DNA of 64,000 nucleotides, from contig DATJJE010000070.1 in assembly GCA_035492455.1 (NCBI GenBank), positions 1 through 64,000 of the forward strand, given 5' to 3'. The DNA is from Gp6-AA40 sp035492455. GTDB lineage: Bacteria; Acidobacteriota; Vicinamibacteria; Vicinamibacterales; UBA2999. Below are positions 58,006 through 64,000 of this stretch, piece by piece. Position numbers and translations under genes: made by a program. The notes beneath the pieces are model-generated. The model was not told where the DNA came from and ran no database searches. It worked only from the letters and a program-made list of their open reading frames with translations. How positions within the stretch are numbered: position 1 is the stretch's first letter; every line of letters begins with the position of its first letter.

Positions 58006-60282
58006 ATGATCCAGCGAAACGCCAGGCGACTCAGTTTGCGTGCCCTCGTCGTTGACGACGAGCTGACGAGCCCGACTGCGGAAGGACGTGCCGCCCGAGC
58101 GCTCGTCCAGGAGCTGCAAGGCCGATCGATGGAGGTTGTCGAAGCCGAATCGGCGGACGACGGTCATTCGGTCATCGTCTCCGACTCGGCGCTGCACGCG
58201 ATCCTGATGGACTGGACGCTCGGCGGCGATCACGATCATGCCGACTCGACCCGGCTGCTGGACTTCGTGCGGTCGCGCAACGACAAGATCCCCATCTTTC
58301 TCATGGCGGAACGGGGCGAGGCGTCGTCGATTCCGACGGCGGTGATGGAGCAGGTGGACGAGTTCATCTGGACGCTTGAGGACACGGCGGCGTTTGTCGG
58401 CGGCCGCGTCGCCGCCGCGAGCCGCCGCTACCTCGAGGTGATGATGCCGCCGCTGGCGGCCGCGCTGATGAAGTTCACCCAGGAATACGAATATTCATGG
58501 CACACGCCCGGGCACGCCGGCGGCACCGCTTTTCTCAAATCGCCGGTCGGCCGCATCTTCTTCGACTACTTCGGCGAAAACCTTCTTCGATCGGATCTCT
58601 CGATCAGCGTTGGCGCGCTCGGATCGCTGCTCGATCACACCGGGCCGATTGGTGAGCACGAGAAATACGCGGCGCGCGTATTCGGCGCGCATCGCACCTA
58701 CTGCGTGACCAACGGCTCGTCCACCGCCAATCGCGTAATCATGACCGCCGCCGTCGCGCGCGATCAGATCGCGCTGTGCGATCGCAACTGTCACAAATCG
58801 ATCGAACACGGACTGGTGATGACGGGGGGCATTCCGACGTACCTCGTGCCGCTACGCAACCGCTACGGCATCATCGGACCGGTGCCGCCCGCCCAACTGT
58901 CCGCGGCGGCCATCGATCAATCGATTCGTTCAAACCCGCTCGTGCGGAACGGAGCCGAACGGCGCGCGGTCTACGCCGTACTGACCAACTCGACCTACGA
59001 CGGCCTCTGTTACGACGCGCGTCGTGTCGAGGCGCTGCTTGGCGAGAGCGTCGACCGCATCCATTTCGACGAGGCCTGGTACGCCTACGCCCGCTTCAAT
59101 CCGCTTTATCGAGATCGCCATGCGATGCACGGCGACCCGGCGGGACACACGGGACCGACGGTGTTTGCGACACACTCCACGCACAAGCTGCTGGCGGCGC
59201 TGTCGCAGGCCTCGCTGCTGCACGTTCGCGACGGACGCGGCGCCATTCCGCACGAACGGTTCAACGAAGCGTTCATGATGCACGCCTCGACATCGCCGTT
59301 CTATCCCATCATCGTGTCCAACGACGTCACCGCGGCGATGATGGACGGGCCCGGCGGACTGGCGCTCACCACGGAGTCCATCGAGGAGGCGATCGCGTTT
59401 CGGCAGACGATGGGACGGGTGCACCGGCAGTTCGCGGACACCGGCGACTGGTTCTTCGATTCGTGGAATCCGCCGCACATCGAAGACGCCGATGCGGATG
59501 CTCTTGCCAGCAGTCCCGATGCGTGGGTGCTGCGTGCGGGCGACAGCTGGCACGGCTTTACCGATCTCGACGACGACTACTGCATGCTCGACCCGATCAA
59601 GGTGTCGATCCTGACGCCGGGCGTTGCGGACGCGGGCGGTCTCTCCGCCAGCGGCATCCCGGCCACGCTCGTCACGGCGTATCTCCACCGCCGCGGCATC
59701 GAGGTCGAGAAGACGACAGACTTCACGCTGCTGTTTCTGTTTTCAATCGGCGTGACCAAAGGCAAGTGGGGAACGCTGCTGAACGCGTTGCTCGAGTTCA
59801 AACGCGACTACGATCGCAACACGCCGCTGGCCGAAGTGCTGCCCGACGTGCTGCACGCGAATCCCGACACCTACCGAGGCCTGGGTTTGCGCGATCTCGC
59901 CGCGCAGATGTTCGACACCCTGCGCGAGACGCAACAGACGCGGTGGCTTGCCGAGGCGTTCTCGACGCTGCCGACGCCCGCCATGACGCCGTCCGCGGCG
60001 TATCAGCGACTGGTCCGTGATCAGATCGAACATGTGTCCTTATCTCAGCTCGCCGGCCGTGTCCTGGCGACGAGCGTTGTCCCCTACCCGCCCGGCATTC
60101 CGATGCTGATGCCTGGTGAAGCAGCGGGCGCAGCCGACGGTCCGTATCTCAGCTACCTGCGTGCGTTGTCACAGTGGGACGACCGTTTCCCGGGATTCGG
60201 CCACGACACGCACGGCGTCGCCAACCGCGATGGCACCTACTACGTGCAGTGCCTGAAGGCTGGCGCTGACGGCACACTGTGA
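58006..60282 (+). CDS. adiA: Arginine decarboxylase, acid-inducible AdiA type
   Basis: A 758-residue PLP decarboxylase, close to the length of E. coli AdiA. A receiver-like wing domain (about 8-125; RALVVDDELTSPTAEGRAAR; EQVDEFIWTLEDTAAFVGGR) precedes the core. Core motifs are LMKFTQEYEYSWHTPGHAGG, YFGENLLRSDLSISVGALGS, LCDRNCHKSIEHGL, HFDEAWYAYARFNPLY and the PLP lysine K394 in ATHSTHKLLAALSQASL. C-terminal SWHGFTDLDDDYCMLDPIKV and PYPPGIPMLMPGE also match AdiA. It turns arginine to agmatine and CO2, consuming a cytoplasmic proton. GGAG before ATG 58006 gives a good start. It is in the same run as speF and potE, with arc genes after. Confidence 0.96.
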   Translation: MIQRNARRLSLRALVVDDELTSPTAEGRAARALVQELQGRSMEVVEAESADDGHSVIVSDSALHAILMDWTLGGDHDHADSTRLLDFVRSRNDKIPIFLMAERGEASSIPTAVMEQVDEFIWTLEDTAAFVGGRVAAASRRYLEVMMPPLAAALMKFTQEYEYSWHTPGHAGGTAFLKSPVGRIFFDYFGENLLRSDLSISVGALGSLLDHTGPIGEHEKYAARVFGAHRTYCVTNGSSTANRVIMTAAVARDQIALCDRNCHKSIEHGLVMTGGIPTYLVPLRNRYGIIGPVPPAQLSAAAIDQSIRSNPLVRNGAERRAVYAVLTNSTYDGLCYDARRVEALLGESVDRIHFDEAWYAYARFNPLYRDRHAMHGDPAGHTGPTVFATHSTHKLLAALSQASLLHVRDGRGAIPHERFNEAFMMHASTSPFYPIIVSNDVTAAMMDGPGGLALTTESIEEAIAFRQTMGRVHRQFADTGDWFFDSWNPPHIEDADADALASSPDAWVLRAGDSWHGFTDLDDDYCMLDPIKVSILTPGVADAGGLSASGIPATLVTAYLHRRGIEVEKTTDFTLLFLFSIGVTKGKWGTLLNALLEFKRDYDRNTPLAEVLPDVLHANPDTYRGLGLRDLAAQMFDTLRETQQTRWLAEAFSTLPTPAMTPSAAYQRLVRDQIEHVSLSQLAGRVLATSVVPYPPGIPMLMPGEAAGAADGPYLSYLRALSQWDDRFPGFGHDTHGVANRDGTYYVQCLKAGADGTL

Positions 60283-60302
60283 GGAGGTGACGGCGCGCCG
60301 TC
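60283..60302 (+). other. Orphan perfect Shine-Dalgarno and palindrome after adiA
   Basis: Directly after the adiA stop is GAGGAGGTGA, a near-complete match to the 16S anti-SD, followed by the 14-base palindrome GACGGCGCGCCGTC (60289-60302). No ATG, GTG or TTG lies within translation distance downstream. The rest of the 111-base gap before arcA shows no other feature. Confidence 0.4.
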
Positions 60303-60393
60303 GAGTCATCGCGCGCGCCGCCACGCTTCCTCGACATCATCCGGCCATTTCACGGCTCAGCGCGTCGGCACGCCCGCTGCGTAGCACGAAGAC

Positions 60394-61680
60394 ATGACTC
60401 CAACAGCGCCAACCGCTCCAGCACCTGCACACATCACCCCCGAACATCGCGTCACGGAATCCTTCGGCGTCTACAGCGAAGTCGGTCTGTTGCGGATCGT
60501 GATGGTCTGTCGCCCGGGGCTCGCACACCAGCGGCTGACGCCCGGCAATCGGGCCGATCTGTTGTTCGACGACGTGCTGTGGGTGCAGGAAGCGCAGAAG
60601 GATCACTACGACTTCGTATTGAAGATGCGCGAGCGCGGTGTCGAGGTCCTGGATCTGCACGATCTGCTGGTGGAGACACTCGTCGATCCGAAAGCGCGCG
60701 GCTGGGTGCTCGATCGGCGCATTACGCCGAACGAAGTTGGATTGCTCGGCGCTCCATTGCTTCGAGCGTGGCTCGAGGCGATGTCCTCCGCGCAGCTGAC
60801 AGAGCATCTCATCGGCGGTATCGCTATTCGCGACCTGCCGCGCAGCGAGCATTCAGCGATGCTCGCGGGCGCCTACGACGGTACCGATTTCATCATTCCG
60901 CCGGTGCCGAACACGATCTTCCAGCGCGACCCGTCGTGCTGGATCTACCACGGCGTCACGTGCAATCCGATGTTCTGGCCCGCGCGCAAACCGGAAACAC
61001 TGCTGCAGCGAGCCGTCTACAAGTTTCATCCGCGCTTCAGGGACGCGCAGTTCGACATCTGGTGGGGCGACGGCGACGCGTCGTATGGCGCAGCGACTCT
61101 CGAAGGAGGCGACGTCATGCCGCTCGGCAAGGGCGTCGTTCTCATCGGCATGGGCGAGCGCACGACGCGACAGGCGGTGTTCCAGGTCGCGGCACAGTTG
61201 TTCAGACACGGGGCGGCCACGCGGGTCATTGCCTGCCTGATGCCGAAAAGCCGCGCGGCCATGCATCTCGATACCGTGTTCAGCTTCTGCGACCGCGACC
61301 TGTGCACCACCTTCCGCGAAGTGGCGGATCAAATCCGGTGTTTCAGCGCGCGGCCGGACGGCAACGGCGGTCTGGAAGTGCGGCCTGACACCGGCTCCAT
61401 CTTCGACGTCGTGAAGGAGGCGCTCGGCCTGAAAGCGCTTCGCGTCGTCGAGACCGGCGGCAACGCCTGGCAGGCGCAGCGCGAGCAATGGGACGACGGC
61501 AACAACGTGGTGGCGCTGTCGCCCGGAGTCGTCGTGGCCTACGACCGCAACACCTACACGAATACGCTGCTGCGAAAGGCGGGTGTCGAAGTGATCACCG
61601 TCCGCGGCGCGGAGCTGGGCCGCGGACGTGGCGGCGGCCATTGCATGACCTGCCCCATTGCCCGCGATCCCGCCTACTGA
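60394..61680 (+). CDS. arcA: Arginine deiminase
   Basis: A 428-residue guanidino-modifying enzyme that hydrolyses arginine to citrulline and ammonia. Motifs: LRIVMVCRPG near the N-terminus, FQRDPS (D179), LEGGDVMPLG (E237), AAMHLDTVFSF (H291, D293) and the nucleophile C417 in GGGHCMTCPI. This full set is the catalytic constellation of ArcA. Length is normal. The ammonia raises cytoplasmic pH, so it is both an energy and an acid-resistance enzyme. It is followed by arcB after 15 bases and arcC, a classic ADI operon; adiA lies 111 bases upstream. Confidence 0.97.
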   Translation: MTPTAPTAPAPAHITPEHRVTESFGVYSEVGLLRIVMVCRPGLAHQRLTPGNRADLLFDDVLWVQEAQKDHYDFVLKMRERGVEVLDLHDLLVETLVDPKARGWVLDRRITPNEVGLLGAPLLRAWLEAMSSAQLTEHLIGGIAIRDLPRSEHSAMLAGAYDGTDFIIPPVPNTIFQRDPSCWIYHGVTCNPMFWPARKPETLLQRAVYKFHPRFRDAQFDIWWGDGDASYGAATLEGGDVMPLGKGVVLIGMGERTTRQAVFQVAAQLFRHGAATRVIACLMPKSRAAMHLDTVFSFCDRDLCTTFREVADQIRCFSARPDGNGGLEVRPDTGSIFDVVKEALGLKALRVVETGGNAWQAQREQWDDGNNVVALSPGVVVAYDRNTYTNTLLRKAGVEVITVRGAELGRGRGGGHCMTCPIARDPAY

Positions 61681-61695
61681 GGAGAGCCACCGTAT

Positions 61696-62700
61696 ATGAG
61701 CTTCAACCTGCGCAATCGATCCCTGTTGACGGTCCAGGAGTACACACCACGCGAGTTTCGCTACCTGCTGGACCTGGCGCGCGATCTCAAGCGTGCGAAG
61801 TACGCCGGCACCGAGCAGCAGCATCTCAAGGGCAAGGAGATCTGTCTGATTTTCGAGAAGACGTCCACGCGCACGCGCTGTGCGTTCGAGGTCGCATGTT
61901 ACGACCAGGGCGCACATGTCACCTATCTGGATCCCGCAGGTTCGCAGATCGGCCACAAGGAATCGTTCAAGGACACCGCGCGCGTGCTGGGGCGGATGTA
62001 CGACGCCATCGAGTATCGCGGCGCCAGCCAATCCGGTGTCGAAGTGTTGTCCGAGTACGCCGGTGTGCCCGTGTTCAACGGACTCACCGACGAATATCAT
62101 CCGACGCAGATGCTCGCCGACGTGATGACCATGCGCGAGCACAGCGACAAGCCGCTGGCAGAGATCAAGTACGCGTTCTTCGGCGACACGCGCAACAACA
62201 TGGGCCATTCGCTGATGATCGTCGGCTGTCTGCTGGGGATGGACGTGCGGCTCTGCGGTCCGGAACAGCTCTGGCCTGCTGAGGAGTACGTCACCGTCGC
62301 CTTGAAGCTCGCCGATCAATCGGGCGCGAAGCTGACGATCACCGACGATCCACTGAAGGCGATTCGCGGCGCCGACTTCGTGCACACCGATGTCTGGGTC
62401 TCGATGGGTGAGGCGAAAGAGATCTGGAAGCAGCGCATCGACCTGCTGCGTCCCTACCAGGTGACCTCCGCGCTGCTCAAGGCGAGCGGCAACCCGCAGA
62501 TCAAGTTCATGCACTGCCTGCCTGCGTTCCACGACACCGAGACGAAGATGGGCAAGGAAATCGCGGACGCCTACGGGCTGACTGACGGCGTCGAGGTGAC
62601 CAACGAGGTGTTCGAATCGCGCTGCAACGTTGCCTTCGAGCAGGCGGAAAACCGGATGCACACCATCAAGGCCATCCTCGTGTCAACGCTGGGAGATTGA
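61696..62700 (+). CDS. arcB: Ornithine carbamoyltransferase, catabolic
   Basis: A 334-residue transcarbamoylase. The carbamoyl-phosphate motif STRTR is at 57-61 (EKTSTRTRCAFEVAC), the ornithine motif HCLPAFHD at 273-280, with GHKESFKDTARVLGRMYD and NGLTDEYHPTQMLADVMT between. In this context it runs in the catabolic direction: citrulline and phosphate to ornithine and carbamoyl phosphate. Ornithine can then leave by exchange or feed the SpeF enzyme encoded upstream. GAGGAGAG lies 9 bases before ATG. arcC begins 2 bases after the stop. Confidence 0.97.
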   Translation: MSFNLRNRSLLTVQEYTPREFRYLLDLARDLKRAKYAGTEQQHLKGKEICLIFEKTSTRTRCAFEVACYDQGAHVTYLDPAGSQIGHKESFKDTARVLGRMYDAIEYRGASQSGVEVLSEYAGVPVFNGLTDEYHPTQMLADVMTMREHSDKPLAEIKYAFFGDTRNNMGHSLMIVGCLLGMDVRLCGPEQLWPAEEYVTVALKLADQSGAKLTITDDPLKAIRGADFVHTDVWVSMGEAKEIWKQRIDLLRPYQVTSALLKASGNPQIKFMHCLPAFHDTETKMGKEIADAYGLTDGVEVTNEVFESRCNVAFEQAENRMHTIKAILVSTLGD

Positions 62701-62702
62701 TC

Positions 62703-63641
62703 ATGCTGATTGTCGTTGCCCTTGGTGGAAACGCGCTGCTGCGCCGGGGTGAGCCGATGACGGCCGAGAATCAGCGCCGCAATGTCGCCATTGCCGCCGA
62801 CGCGCTTGCGCCGGTTGCCGAACATCACAAGCTGGTCATCGCGCACGGCAACGGTCCGCAGGTCGGCCTGCTGGCGTTGCAGGGTGCGGCATATGGTCAG
62901 GTCGAGGCGTATCCACTCGACGTGCTGGGCGCGCAAACGGAAGGAATGATCGGCTACATGATCGAGCAGGAGCTCGGCAACCGGCTGCCGTTCGAGCGGG
63001 CGTTCGCGACGCTGCTGACGATGATCGAAGTGGACCCCGAAGACCCGGCCTTCAACAATCCAACGAAGTTCATCGGTCCCATCTACACGCAGGACGAAGC
63101 CGAGCGGCTGGCGCTCGAAAAGCACTGGGTGTTCAAACAGGACGGTGAGGCGTGGCGCCGCGTGGTCGCGTCACCGGTGCCGAAACGCATCTTCGAGATC
63201 CGCCCGATCAAATGGCTGCTCGCGCACAACACGGTCGTCATCGCTGCCGGCGGCGGCGGCATTCCGACGATGTACGAACGCGGGAAGGTGCGCACGCTGA
63301 CGGGTGTCGAGTGCGTGATCGACAAGGACTACGCAGCGGCATTACTCGCGCGAGAGCTCAATGCCGATCTGCTCGTCATGCTGACCGACGCGGATGCCGT
63401 CTACAGCGACTGGGGCACGCCGGCGCAGAAGCCAATCCGGCTGGCGCATCCCGACGCGCTTGCGGGACAGGGGTTCGCTGCCGGATCGATGGGACCGAAG
63501 GTGGCGGCGGCATGCCGTTTCGCGTCGGTCACCGGCAAAGATGCTGCGATCGGCGCACTCAACGATTTAAGCCGGATCATCGCCGGCGAGGCGGGTAGCA
63601 CTGTCTCGCTGCGCGCATCGTCGATTCGCTATGCCGCCTGA
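62703..63641 (+). CDS. arcC: Carbamate kinase
   Basis: A 312-residue amino-acid-kinase-fold enzyme. Motifs: VVALGGNALLRRGEP, VIAHGNGPQVGLLALQ, IAAGGGGIPT, GVECVIDKDYAAALLARELN and DLLVMLTDADAVY. It transfers phosphate from carbamoyl phosphate to ADP, giving ATP, CO2 and ammonia, the only ATP-yielding step of the ADI pathway. ATG 62703 is chosen over TTG 62697 because GGGAG lies 7 bases ahead and the GGNALL N-terminus is standard. The antiporter gene begins inside its last codons. Confidence 0.97.
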   Translation: MLIVVALGGNALLRRGEPMTAENQRRNVAIAADALAPVAEHHKLVIAHGNGPQVGLLALQGAAYGQVEAYPLDVLGAQTEGMIGYMIEQELGNRLPFERAFATLLTMIEVDPEDPAFNNPTKFIGPIYTQDEAERLALEKHWVFKQDGEAWRRVVASPVPKRIFEIRPIKWLLAHNTVVIAAGGGGIPTMYERGKVRTLTGVECVIDKDYAAALLARELNADLLVMLTDADAVYSDWGTPAQKPIRLAHPDALAGQGFAAGSMGPKVAAACRFASVTGKDAAIGALNDLSRIIAGEAGSTVSLRASSIRYAA

Positions 63642-64000
63642 CGCACGCCGTCCGAGCCTCGGTCTCGCTGCCTGTACCGCGATCGTCGTCGGCAACATGG
63701 TCGGGTCCGGCTTCTATCTGTCACCGGCAGCGGTCGCTCCGTACGGCCTGCTGGCGATCGTCTTCTGGATCGTGATGGGCATTGGCGCGCTCTGTCTCGG
63801 CCTGACGTTCGCGCGCCTCGCACGGCGCATGCCTGCCACCGGCGGCCCGTACGCGTACACGCGTGCCGCCTACGGCGACTTCGCCGGCTTCATCGTCGCG
63901 TGGGGTTACTGGATTTCGATCTGGGCGTCACTGCCGCTGATCGCCGCCGCGTTCACTGGCTCGCTCATCAAGCTGGTGCCCGCACTGCAGGGCAGCCGCA
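63631..64000 (+). CDS. APC amino-acid antiporter, AdiC/ArcD-like, 5' part
   Basis: Runs off the right edge; 123 codons are present. After a short basic N-terminus the first helix carries GNMVGSGFYLSP, the GSG substrate turn seen in AdiC and other APC antiporters. It continues with YGLLAIVFWIVMGIGALCLG, RRMPATGGPYAYTRAAYGDF and WGYWISIWASLPLIAAAF. The GGPYAY element is typical of the arginine/agmatine and arginine/ornithine group. It overlaps arcC by 11 bases, so it is coupled to the ADI genes and probably exchanges arginine for ornithine or agmatine. The rest is outside the window, so the substrate pair cannot be settled. Confidence 0.88.
   Translation, partial: MPPDARRPSLGLAACTAIVVGNMVGSGFYLSPAAVAPYGLLAIVFWIVMGIGALCLGLTFARLARRMPATGGPYAYTRAAYGDFAGFIVAWGYWISIWASLPLIAAAFTGSLIKLVPALQGSR

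Noticed and set aside
60853..62661. 602-codon open frame on the minus strand opposite arcA and arcB
   Set aside because: It is antisense to two unmistakable genes; in high-G+C DNA the opposite strand often stays open. The translation is rich in Arg, His and Val with no family motif.
1..64000. CRISPR arrays, rRNA, tRNA, transposases or integrases
   Set aside because: None seen on reading both strands; intergenic gaps are mostly under 200 bases, and the repeats found are short tandem arrays or palindromes without spacers. A tRNA could still be missed by eye; tRNAscan-SE would settle it.

Overview
The window is dense, high-G+C bacterial chromosome with almost no gap over 200 bases. It has no phage, insertion sequence, CRISPR array, rRNA or tRNA that I could find. 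The gene families point to Acidobacteriota, probably a Vicinamibacteria-like lineage. Clues are an acidobacterial-type VWFA/TPR protein (5587-8355), an ADOP/MacB-type permease tail at the left edge, large secreted M16 and PIG-L proteins, a DUF5666/OmpA-type protein, and frequent GTG/TTG starts. This placement is inference from gene content; no marker gene is present.

Left part (1-30 kb) is mostly housekeeping and secreted enzymes. It holds an ABC permease tail, ppk1, an aconitase-family hydratase with its swivel domain first, a lysozyme-like protein, the VWFA/TPR protein, a GH-A glycosidase, a YfcC-type carrier, and secreted PIG-L, M16 and PhoD enzymes. These are followed by a phosphatase, an RluA pseudouridine synthase, msrA, a sulfurtransferase, htpX, a MocR regulator, a TIGR00300 (LOR/SDH) protein, and a desaturase - histidine kinase - response regulator operon.

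Middle part (29-47 kb) has cell-wall enzymes (M23 peptidase, L,D-transpeptidase), a cysteine-cluster protein, hemerythrin, exonuclease III, a lone HPt protein, sirtuin, hemQ and an OmpA-family protein. A minus-strand group runs: efflux adaptor, RND pump fused in frame to its outer-membrane factor, PPK2, DUF4136, and a 645-residue unknown with a possibly PhoU-like C-terminus. PPK1 and PPK2 in one window suggest active polyphosphate metabolism.

Right part (47-64 kb) is the most striking. A complete F-type ATPase operon (a, c, b, delta, alpha, gamma, beta, epsilon) is followed on the same strand by a SpeF-type ornithine decarboxylase, a PotE-type antiporter, an orphan amino-acid-binding protein, an AdiA-type arginine decarboxylase, arcA, arcB, arcC and the start of an AdiC/ArcD-like APC antiporter. 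Three acid-resistance strategies that are usually separate (arginine deiminase, arginine decarboxylase/antiporter, ornithine decarboxylase/antiporter) sit beside a proton-translocating ATPase. Arginine can be drained by ArcA or AdiA; ArcB makes ornithine for SpeF; ArcC makes ATP that the ATPase could spend on proton export. The c and delta subunits are unusually short, so this may be a specialised second ATPase.

At sequence level there are several unrelated short tandem repeats, all with a period near 7 bp, at four places. There are also GC-rich intergenic palindromes and a perfect 14-bp inverted repeat between hemQ and a RodZ-like gene.
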